5,275 nt of DNA from CAZBWE01 sp964440735 (GTDB lineage Bacteria > Planctomycetota > Phycisphaerae > Sedimentisphaerales > Anaerobacaceae), in assembly GCA_964440735.1 (NCBI GenBank), contig CAYTTK010000171.1:1-5275 (forward strand), read 5' to 3'. The translations under genes were made by a program, and so were the position numbers. How positions within the stretch are numbered: the stretch's first letter is position 1; each line of letters opens with the position of its first letter. The notes under the pieces were generated by a model that made no database searches, was not told where the DNA came from, and saw only the letters and a program-made list of their open reading frames with translations. Positions 1 through 5,275 of this stretch are shown here, piece by piece.

Positions 1-99
1 GACAATTCCAACGAGTCGCAGGGTAGAGAGTGGCGTGTAGCGTAACATTTCATCGGACTGTTACCCTAACGTTTGTTTTTATGCAGTCTGATTTTAATG

Positions 100-138
100 T
101 GGCACATGCCAAATCACTGTTAAGTTGGCACGTGCTAA
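100..138. repeat. Two related palindromic elements, TGGCAC(A/G)TGC
   Basis: TGGCACATGCCA (100-111) is a dyad of 5-bp arms around CA. TTGGCACGTGCTAA (125-138) is a dyad with one mismatched pair. The two also share a direct-repeat core with similar right flanks (AAATC and AAAATC), and their centres are 26 bp apart. This looks like a tandem binding site. No neighbouring gene start within the window explains it. Confidence 0.4.
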
Positions 139-153
139 AATCGCCTCTCCCGT

Positions 154-171
154 CAAACCGGGTCCGGTTTG
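154..171. repeat. Perfect 8-bp inverted repeat, operator-like
   Basis: CAAACCGG-GT-CCGGTTTG. With only two bases between the arms it is better suited to a dimeric DNA-binding protein than to an RNA hairpin. It lies in the gene-free left part of the window, far from any gene that I can call, so its target is unknown. Confidence 0.55.
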
Positions 172-186
172 GGGTCCACAGGACAA

Positions 187-216
187 TTCTGGACGGCTTC
201 TGGACGGCTTCTGGAC
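187..216. repeat. Short tandem repeat, 2.7 copies of TTCTGGACGGC
   Basis: Units at 187-197 and 198-208 are identical, followed by a partial third unit at 209-216. It is too few and too short for a CRISPR array, and no spacers are present. It is most likely a slippage product in noncoding DNA. Confidence 0.6.
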
Positions 217-410
217 TCCTGCTGGGCACCCCCTGCTCCCTGCCCTGTGGACAACTCGACAAACACAGGGTAATTCCCCATAATTATTTATCATGGATTA
301 CAACATTGATGAACTCGAATGGAAGTGTCTGGACTGTGGGGTCACGGCACTCGACATTTTGAATAGCTGATTGTATTCTCAAGTTTCTTCGTTGCACCTT
401 ATGGCTTTTT

Positions 411-423
411 GTTACCAGGTAAC
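411..423. repeat. Perfect palindrome GTTACC-A-GGTAAC
   Basis: Six-bp arms around one base. A TTTTT run at 406-410 precedes it on the + strand, so on the - strand the dyad is followed by A residues, not T. It is therefore not an intrinsic terminator for the membrane protein gene. It may be a protein-binding site. Confidence 0.4.
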
Positions 424-513
424 CACCCACTGAATCGGACAAGAGATTATCCACGCGTAATCCTGGTTCCTCTTTCATGCTACTGGTCGTACTGATAGCC
501 TCGTAGAGCACAA

Positions 514-816
514 TCACTTAATTAGGCGTGTTCTTAGCGTTCCGGTGGGCTTCACAGTTCCACCCCCTACCACCATAACCCAATCTATTGACCAGGCACC
601 ATCTGGCCTTTGGACTACTGTGCCTCTTTTCTCCCCAGTTCGCTCAATGTCTTCTATTAGTCTTTCCATTTGGCTAAGTTCTGTTGGCGTTACCCTAGCA
701 ATCAGTACTGCGTTTATCCGTCTCAATACCTTACTAGTTTTCGCATGAACCAACCAAGCTACTAAGGCTGTAGCGATGATGCCCAAGATTGCTAAGACGA
801 GTGCTGCTATTGTCAT
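514..816 (-). CDS. Small predicted single-pass membrane protein, unknown function
   Basis: A 100-residue protein that I do not recognise. Residues 2-23 form a strongly hydrophobic helix (Ala, Leu, Ile, Val rich, ending at Trp21-Leu-Val), followed by a basic stretch with Lys and Arg at 26-33. This suggests an N-terminal membrane anchor with the rest of the protein in the cytoplasm. Residues 44-62 (PTELSQMERLIEDIERTGE) look like an amphipathic, possibly coiled-coil helix, and 70-79 contains RPDGAWSIDW, a beta-like segment. The ATG is preceded on the - strand by GGTGAGGAA, a good ribosome binding site, and a plausible promoter lies further upstream. The gene is divergent from the CRISPR operon across about 300 bp. 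A 67-aa reading frame on the opposite strand (545-748) is judged to be its shadow. A link to CRISPR immunity is not shown by the sequence; the gene may simply be a neighbour. I am fairly sure that it is a gene and have no view on its function. Confidence 0.6.
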   Translation of the reverse strand: MTIAALVLAILGIIATALVAWLVHAKTSKVLRRINAVLIARVTPTELSQMERLIEDIERTGEKRGTVVQRPDGAWSIDWVMVVGGGTVKPTGTLRTRLIK

Positions 817-818
817 TT

Positions 819-825
819 CCTCACC
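819..825 (-). promoter_or_regulatory. Ribosome binding site of the small membrane protein gene
   Basis: Read on the - strand, GGTGAGG lies two bases before the ATG at 816. It resembles the anti-16S core, with GGTGA at a usable distance. It supports this ATG as the start and the - strand as the coding strand. Confidence 0.5.
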
Positions 826-856
826 CGTTTACATTTTACCCTATCAAATGGGCTAT

Positions 857-885
857 ATCATAAACTCGCGTTTAATCACTCTAAA
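857..885 (-). promoter_or_regulatory. Candidate sigma-70 promoter for the small membrane protein gene
   Basis: On the - strand, TTTAGA (880-885, 4 of 6 matches to TTGACA) is separated by 17 bp from TATGAT (857-862, 5 of 6 matches to TATAAT). Transcription would begin near 850, leaving a leader of about 33 nt before the ATG at 816. A perfect dyad TCACA-A-TGTGA (886-896) lies immediately upstream of the -35. This is a prediction from consensus only. Confidence 0.4.
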
Positions 886-1035
886 TCACAATGTGACGTT
901 TCGTCCAACTCTTTCTGATGCGTATGCGAATCATCTTCACAGATTGTAGATAGCCCAGGCCAGGGCCCGCGGCACTGTGCCATTAGGGTTACTGGAGGCA
1001 GCGCACATGATATACGCCAACTTCTCATTGAACAA

Positions 1036-1057
1036 CGACTGCAATTGTCGCCAGTCG
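1036..1057. promoter_or_regulatory. Operator-like dyad in front of the WYL regulator/cas operon
   Basis: The inverted repeat CGACTG (1036-1041), 10 bp, CAGTCG (1052-1057) has perfect 6-bp arms whose centres are 16 bp apart, close to one and a half helical turns. It ends two bases before the extended -10 TGCTATAAT, so a protein bound here would cover the -35 region. The position suits a repressor. The WYL regulator encoded just downstream is the natural candidate, but that is inference. A stem of this size with a 10-nt loop would lie upstream of the predicted RNA start, so an RNA role is less likely. Confidence 0.4.
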
Positions 1058-1058
1058 G

Positions 1059-1067
1059 TGCTATAAT
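1059..1067 (+). promoter_or_regulatory. Extended -10 promoter of the WYL-cas3-cas8e operon
   Basis: TGCTATAAT is a perfect TATAAT (1062-1067) with the TGn extension. At the proper 17-bp distance only a weak -35 (CTGCAA, 1039-1044) is visible, which is typical of extended -10 promoters. The predicted RNA start is near 1074, giving a leader of about 40 nt before the TTG start at 1114. No other promoter is obvious between here and cas8e, so this is the likely promoter of the whole unit. Confidence 0.65.
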
Positions 1068-1103
1068 CCTAACACGGTGAAGGCCCTCGAATACAAAGTC
1101 ATT

Positions 1104-1108
1104 GGAGG
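1104..1108 (+). promoter_or_regulatory. Ribosome binding site that decides the TTG start of the WYL regulator
   Basis: GGAGG, a strong Shine-Dalgarno core, lies 5 nt before the TTG at 1114. The frame could also be opened at an earlier TTG (1102), but that codon overlaps the Shine-Dalgarno itself and would turn it into coding sequence. The 1114 start is therefore preferred. Confidence 0.7.
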
Positions 1109-1113
1109 ATACC

Positions 1114-2112
1114 TTGAAACACAGGACAAGCATTGCTCGCTCAATCCGTCTTGCTCAGCTCCAGCACTTCCTCCATAGAAACCCAAAGGGACTGACCAGT
1201 CAAGAATTAGCCAGGATATGTGGTGTCTGCGTCCGTACTATCCAGCGTGACCTGCTTGACCTGCAAACCGACCTCGATGTGCCTATCACCCAGAACGGTG
1301 ACCGTTATGGTATCCTCGGAAGCTATACTTTGCCTCCCATGTTCCTCTCTCTCTATGAAGCAATGGCACTATTTCTGGCTTCCCGCTTGGTTCTAAGGCA
1401 AACAGACGAAAACAACCCCCATGTGCAACAGGCTCTGGCTAAGATATCAGCCACACTCCCCACACCATTAGCTGAGCACTTGAAGCTGGGTGTTGAGACC
1501 ATCGCACAGAAAAAGGCCAATCCTGAGTTCGTCAAGATCTTTGAGGCTGTGGCAATTGCCTGGATTGCCCAGCGCCAGATGAAGATTCATTATTTGTCTT
1601 TAGGGAGTGATCAGACAAAAGAGTGGTTACTGGAGCCCTACTTTGTGGACATGACCGGAGTTGGCTACTCCACTTATGTTATCGGGCATGCTTCTAGGGA
1701 AGGAAAGGAAGGCGTTATTACTTTCAAGCTCGACCGTATAAAGAGTGCCGAAGTCTTAGAGACGAACTTTGAAATCCCACCGAACCTTGATATCGAGAAA
1801 TTGTTGTCCTCTAGCTGGGGCATAATATGGGGAGAGGAAACCGAATTGAAGCTACGCTTTTCCTCCGGTGTTGCTCGTCGTGTGAAGGAGTCCGTTTGGC
1901 ATCCGTCCCAGGTTGTAGTTGACCTGCCGGACGGTGGTTGTCTCCTCACCGTACGCGTAGGTAGCACTCTTGAGATGACCCCTTGGATACGCGGCTGGGG
2001 GCCAGACGTTGAGGTGCTTGAGCCACAGGAGCTTAGAAAGCAGTTCTCAAAATACGCACGAAGGCTGGCAGAAATGTACGGCGTAGACCAGGACGAAATC
2101 GAGAATGCCTGA
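1114..2112 (+). CDS. HTH-WYL domain transcriptional regulator of the CRISPR-Cas operon
   Basis: A 332-residue DNA-binding regulator (numbering from the TTG at 1114) with the usual three-part architecture. An N-terminal helix-turn-helix of the DeoR/HTH_11 type covers about residues 12-65, with the recognition-helix region VRTIQRDLLDL. A WYL domain covers about 141-220 and ends in the typical FKLDRI segment (about 204-209). A WYL C-terminal extension (WCX) covers about 243-320, with WHPSQVVVDLPDGG and the PQELR ending. The signature triplet is degenerate: the segment aligning with WYL reads TYV (in YSTYVIGH), so the Trp is replaced. WYL proteins in defence loci (BrxR, CapW, and Sll7009 of a Synechocystis CRISPR locus) are often repressors thought to sense nucleic acid or nucleotide ligands. 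A similar role here is inferred. The gene overlaps cas3 by 8 bp, so the two are transcribed and probably translated together. A TTG start may keep its level low. The family is certain; the target and ligand are not known. Confidence 0.9.
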   Translation: MKHRTSIARSIRLAQLQHFLHRNPKGLTSQELARICGVCVRTIQRDLLDLQTDLDVPITQNGDRYGILGSYTLPPMFLSLYEAMALFLASRLVLRQTDENNPHVQQALAKISATLPTPLAEHLKLGVETIAQKKANPEFVKIFEAVAIAWIAQRQMKIHYLSLGSDQTKEWLLEPYFVDMTGVGYSTYVIGHASREGKEGVITFKLDRIKSAEVLETNFEIPPNLDIEKLLSSSWGIIWGEETELKLRFSSGVARRVKESVWHPSQVVVDLPDGGCLLTVRVGSTLEMTPWIRGWGPDVEVLEPQELRKQFSKYARRLAEMYGVDQDEIENA

Positions 2113-4950
2113 CGTTCAAACATTGCTCAAACTATGGGCCAAATGCAGAGGTACCCCCCCGGATGAAGCGACATACCCCCTGCTTTACCATACGCTGGAT
2201 GTGGCAGTAGTCGCCCAAGAGATATGGGACAACCTGCTTCAATCTGATGCCAGAAGCCTCTTAGCCAGTAGACTCGGGCTTCCCGAGAAAGAGGCCCGAT
2301 CTTGGATTTCATTTTGGTCTGGTCTCCATGATATCGGCAAGGCATCGCCTGTTTTTCAAAGCAAGAACCGAACAGCCAGAAGCCTGCTGGAATGTCAGGG
2401 ATTCCGCTTTGAGCATCGCGATGATATACGTCATGAAATCATAACAGCGGACGTATTCCCACAGCTAATGGGAGATTTGCTTGCTGGTAAGAACTTGTGC
2501 CAAGAAATGCTGCACCACACGGGGTATGCAATCGGAGGACACCATGGCTCTTTCAGGCGTCATCACGTTGGACCACGCCAGAGGGGTGATAATGACAACA
2601 ACTGGCATGATGCAAGGGTGGGTCTGACGAGCGAACTCGCCAGGTTACTCCAAATCTCGTCCCTACCAACGCCGCGCTGTGTGGACGATTGCGCCTTCTA
2701 TGTCATGCTTGCCGGCTTAACAACCGTTGCCGATTGGGTTGCTTCTAATGAAGAGTTCTTCCCTTACACTTCACAAGACCGCCCCGATAAGCACGCCGAA
2801 GTCTCGCGAGGGCAGGCCAAGAGAGCGGTCGAGCGCCTGGGCTGGGCAGTGTGGAGACCACCCGTGTCTGTCACTTCCATGCAAGCACTCTTTCCCGCAA
2901 TAGTCAGTAAACCAAGGCCGATCCAAGAGAAGGCTATTCAGCTTTCAGAAAAGCTGGGAAATAATCCGGNNNNNNNNNNNNNNNNNNNNNNNNNNNNNNN
3001 NNNNNNNNNNNNNNNNNNNNNNNNNNNNNNNNNNNNNNNNNNNNNNNNNNNNNNNNNNNNNNNNNNNNNAGGCCGATCCAAGAGAAGGCTATTCAGCTTT
3101 CAGAAAAGCTGGGAAATAATCCGGGACTAGTGATCATTGAAGCTCCAATGGGCGAGGGGAAGACTGAGGCGGCAATATATCTGGCTGACTGGTGGACTGT
3201 GACGCTTGGTCAGAAAGGCACCTATTTTGCCCTTCCGACCCAGGCCACAAGTAACCAGATGTTCACCAGGGTATCGAAGTTTCTGAACACCAGATATCCC
3301 AGATTGACCACCAATCTTCAGTTGGTTCATGGGAATGCTTTATTGTCCCGAGATTTCGCCGATTTTCGCCACGGGCTCACGGGGAGCGAAGCCGGCGGCG
3401 ATGACAGTCAGGCTCATCTCATCTCTGCTGAGTGGTTTCTGCCCAAGAAAAGGGGGCTTCTAGCCCCGTTTGCAGTGGGGACCATTGACCAGGCGCTCCT
3501 CTCCGTCCTCCAGACCAGGCATTTCTTTGTGCGCCTCTTCGGATTGGGACAGAAAACGATCATTCTGGATGAGGTACACGCCTATGACACCTACATGACA
3601 ACCCTGCTTGAGGAGCTTATAAGCTGGCTCCGTGCCCTTGGCTCTACCGTGGTGATCCTTTCCGCCACCCTACCCCAAAAGACCCGCAAAGCCCTGGTGA
3701 AGGCCTATAGAAAAGATGTAGAACTGCCAGAGACCTCCCTCTATCCCAGGATAACGTGGGTAGCAGGGGAAGAAGCAAACACAGTTGAAGTGCCAGCGAG
3801 CCGACGCATCGACCTCAACCTGCAACATATCAGTGATAATCTTGATGAGCTCATTGACCAGCTAAATGGTGTGCGGGGAGGCTGTATCGCCATTGTCTGC
3901 AATACGGTGAAACGGGCACAGGAAACCTACGAGGCAATAAAAACGGCCAAGCTCATGAAGCCTCCTGAGCTCATGCTGCTGCATTCTCGCTATCCATTCG
4001 AAGAAAGAGAGGAGAGGGAAAAGACTGTCCTTCAGGCTTTTGGCAAGGAAGGTAAACGCCCAAAACAAGCTATTCTCGTAGCCACGCAGATTATTGAGCA
4101 GAGCCTGGACGTTGACTTTGACCTCATGGTCACTGACCTGGCTCCTGCTGACCTCGTTATTCAGCGGGCAGGCCGGGTTCATCGCCATGATAACCGCCGT
4201 CCTGCTGCCATGGCTGAGCCAGCATTATGGATCCGCATGCCTGAAACTGATGAATATGGTATACCCAGACTCGGTGATTCCGTCCACATTTATGAGGAAT
4301 ATACGCTGTTGGTTTCGTATCTCAGTCTTAAAGACCGTAACATCATCTCGATGCCTCAAGACATCCAGGGCATCATTGAAGAAGTCTATGCTGACGCTGG
4401 AGCTTCCTTTCCCTCGCCAGCTTTCGAGGAGGCTGTGCATGCCGCCAAGGAACGTATGGAGCAGGGGGAAAGAGAAAGCCAGTTCAAGGCAGGGTCAAAC
4501 CTTGTTTGCAGCCCTGCTGATGAACTCAGCGCATTCTTTGGTCAGGACAAGGAACTTCTTGAAGAAGACGACCCCAAAGTCCACGATTCCCTGAGGGCGT
4601 TTACCCGGCTGGTCGAGCCATCTGTCCAGGTGGTCTGTCTCTACGGGGTTGAAGGCACGGCATTCTTACACGATGGCGACTCCTGCCAGGTAGATGTAGA
4701 GCAGGTACCTGAAGGTGATCTGGTCACCAGACTCCTGCGGCGTTCCCTGCCCATCGCTGACAAGAGGGTGATCTTTCAGTTGATAAAGCAGGGGGTGCCC
4801 AATGCCTGGAGGAAAAGCCCGGCGCTGCGCTATCACCGCCTTCTCGTTTTTGAAAATGGCGTTGCTAACGTCGGCAAATACCGGCTATTGCTGGATAGGG
4901 AACTGGGGCTATGCATTGAAGATCCTGAAAAAGGGGAAAGCGAGGGCTGA
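2105..4950 (+). CDS. cas3: CRISPR-associated nuclease-helicase Cas3, type I-E (interrupted by an assembly gap)
   Basis: The Cascade-recruited effector that nicks, unwinds and degrades target DNA. After collapsing the duplicated 55 bp and the 100 N, the product is 896 residues, close to the 888 of E. coli Cas3. The N-terminal HD nuclease (about 1-250) shows His29, His75-Asp76 in HDIGK, His110, His146-His147 in GGHHG and Asp210 in ADW, a full metal-binding set. The SF2 helicase follows: Q-motif-like RPIQ at 271-274, Walker A APMGEGKT at 295-302, motif Ia ALPTQAT from 324, DEVHAYD at 437-443, SATLP at 468-472, motif V IIEQSLDVD at 611-619 and motif VI QRAGRVHRH at 635-643. About 780-896 is the C-terminal domain that covers the DNA channel. 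The ATG at 2105 lies inside the end of the regulator gene, with AGGA at 2090-2093 as a modest ribosome site. As deposited, the frame shifts across the gap, so an automatic caller would report two fragments, the second from a GTG at 3130. I judge that to be artificial and the gene intact. Confidence 0.95.
2915..2969 (+). repeat. Left copy of a 55-bp assembly duplication
   Basis: Identical base for base to 3070-3124. It starts with AGGCCGATCC and ends with AATAATCCGG exactly at the first N. It encodes Cas3 residues from Arg271 to Pro288 plus the first base of the next codon. The exact abutment to the gap on this side and of its twin on the other side shows an overlap between contig ends, not a biological repeat. 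Confidence 0.95.
2970..3069. other. Scaffold gap of exactly 100 N, probably of no real length
   Basis: One hundred N is the usual placeholder for a gap of unknown size. Because the flanks share the same 55 bp, the two contigs overlap and no sequence is likely to be missing. Its length is not a multiple of three, which breaks the cas3 frame in this record. Confidence 0.95.
3070..3124 (+). repeat. Right copy of the 55-bp assembly duplication
   Basis: Begins at the first base after the Ns and matches 2915-2969 without a mismatch. Read in the frame of the downstream helicase part it gives the same residues (RPIQEKAIQL and onward) and runs straight into the Walker A region. Joining the left contig to this copy restores a continuous Cas3. 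Confidence 0.95.
4942..4946 (+). promoter_or_regulatory. Ribosome binding site of cas8e within the end of cas3
   Basis: GAGGG, 5 nt before the ATG at 4952 and inside the last codons of cas3. It supports that ATG and suggests coupled translation of the two genes. Confidence 0.55.
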
Positions 4951-4951
4951 A

Positions 4952-5275
4952 ATGGCAGATTTATCTTTCAATCTAGTATATGAAAAGTGGATACCCTGTA
5001 GTTGGCCAGACGGTAGTGCAGACGAGCTCGGTATGCTGGAAACACTGACTAGAGCACACGAAATACGCGAAGTGTTTGACCCTTCCCCCCTGGTAACCGC
5101 TTCGCTCCACCGCTTCCTTCTTGCTGTGCTGCACCGCAACTTCGGGCCCGCCTCAACGAAGGAATGGAAAGCGATATGGCAAACCGGATACTTCGATGAA
5201 AAGACGCTCCGGGATTATTTCAATAAGTGGCACGGCAGACTTGACCTCTTTGAAAAGGACCACCCGTTTTATCAA
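4952..5275 (+). CDS. cas8e: Cascade large subunit Cas8e (CasA/Cse1), N-terminal part, runs off the window
   Basis: An open frame of 108 codons without a stop, cut by the window edge. Full Cas8e proteins are about 500 residues, so roughly a fifth is seen. The N-terminus shows family features in order: FNLVYEKWIPC at 6-16 (family pattern FNL-x-x-x-x-WIP), the AHEIRE segment at 35-40, DPSPLVTASLHRFLLAVLHR at 43-62, the W-x-x-x-W-x-x-G-x-F segment at 72-81 (EWKAIWQTGYFDE), and RLDLF-x-x-x-HPFYQ at 96-108, very characteristic of Cse1. In Cascade this subunit recognises the PAM and provides the docking surface for Cas3. The ATG follows the cas3 stop (4948-4950) after a single base, with GAGGG upstream. 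A 76-aa frame on the other strand (4909-5139) is a shadow of this gene. Confidence 0.93.
   Translation, partial: MADLSFNLVYEKWIPCSWPDGSADELGMLETLTRAHEIREVFDPSPLVTASLHRFLLAVLHRNFGPASTKEWKAIWQTGYFDEKTLRDYFNKWHGRLDLFEKDHPFYQ

Larger units (their letters stand above)
1..513. other. About 500 bp without a supported gene
   Basis: Short frames exist on both strands here (for example 30-362 on + and 50-262 on -), but none has a ribosome site, a recognisable motif or protein-like composition. The stretch holds the palindromes at 100-138, 154-171 and 411-423, the 11-bp tandem repeat at 187-216 and an AT-rich patch near 271-294. I see no tRNA, rRNA, insertion sequence or CRISPR repeat. The first 45 bases could be the tail of an upstream + strand gene (a frame ending in TAA at 43-45), which is too short to judge. 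Confidence 0.5.

Noticed and set aside
1..45. Possible tail of an upstream + strand gene ending SQGREWRVA, stop at 43-45
   Set aside because: Only 14 codons are visible and the other + strand frames also end soon after, so it cannot be told from chance.
187..216. Tandem repeat considered as a CRISPR array remnant
   Set aside because: Units are 11 bp, contiguous and without spacers. I-E repeats are about 28-29 bp with spacers of about 32 bp.
30..362. A 110-aa + strand frame at the left edge
   Set aside because: No ribosome site; the composition looks like translated noncoding sequence, including the 11-bp tandem repeat and several palindromes.
246..456. DnaA-box-like sequences TGTGGACAA (246-254) and TTATCCACG (448-456), hinting at an origin
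   Set aside because: Each has one mismatch to the consensus, there are only two, and no origin-linked gene or clear unwinding region is present.
284..517. A 77-aa - strand frame whose GTG overlaps the stop of the small membrane protein gene (GTGA)
   Set aside because: The overlap resembles translational coupling, but there is no ribosome site, no recognisable motif and an unremarkable composition. It also spans the palindrome at 411-423. Probably chance.
876..1133. An 85-aa - strand frame across the divergent intergenic region
   Set aside because: It runs through the operon promoter and the start of the WYL gene, is rich in Cys, Ser and His without a pattern, and has no ribosome site.
4094..4594. 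A 166-aa + strand frame inside cas3
   Set aside because: Out-of-frame shadow over helicase motifs V and VI and the downstream region, where the cas3 frame has unmistakable conserved residues.
3130..4950. A stand-alone Cas3 helicase starting at the GTG at 3130
   Set aside because: That GTG is an internal Val just before Walker A. The frame continues upstream through the duplicated 55 bp into the HD domain once the assembly overlap is collapsed.

Overview
The window carries the front end of a type I-E CRISPR-Cas operon on the + strand. It contains a WYL-family transcriptional regulator (1114-2112), the nuclease-helicase gene cas3 (2105-4950, interrupted by an artificial assembly gap) and the first 108 codons of cas8e (casA/cse1, 4952 to the window edge). 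Base composition is roughly balanced, start codons are mixed (TTG for the regulator, ATG for cas3 and cas8e), and the scaffold gap points to a draft or metagenome assembly. The organism is a bacterium. I cannot assign a phylum from the sequence, because I-E systems with a WYL gene in front of cas3 occur in several lineages.

Layout. Positions 1-513 hold no convincing gene, but they do hold several palindromes (about 100-171 and 411-423) and a short 11-bp tandem repeat (187-216). A small predicted single-pass membrane protein of unknown function lies on the - strand at 514-816. The 817-1113 intergenic region separates it from the divergent CRISPR operon and carries promoter-like signals in both directions. 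The clearest is an extended -10 (TGCTATAAT) for the operon, preceded by a dyad CGACTG-N10-CAGTCG that looks like an operator. The regulator overlaps cas3 by 8 bp, and cas8e starts 1 bp after the cas3 stop, so the three genes are very probably one transcription unit.

Assembly note. The run of 100 N (2970-3069) is flanked by two identical 55-bp copies of the same coding sequence, 2915-2969 directly before it and 3070-3124 directly after it. This is the signature of two contigs overlapping by one k-mer (k=55) that were scaffolded with a default gap. Removing 155 bp (the Ns plus one copy) restores a single reading frame of 896 residues with all HD and helicase motifs, so cas3 is most likely intact.

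How the genes work together (known for the family): Cas8e is the large subunit of Cascade, which recognises the PAM and, after R-loop formation, recruits Cas3. Cas3 then nicks and unwinds the target DNA. The WYL regulator is inferred to control transcription of this operon. The remaining I-E genes (cse2, cas7, cas5, cas6e, cas1, cas2) and the CRISPR array would be expected downstream, outside the window. No repeat-spacer array is present here. The system is of a known type. The least explained parts are the regulator's operator and ligand, the divergent membrane protein and the palindrome cluster near the left edge.
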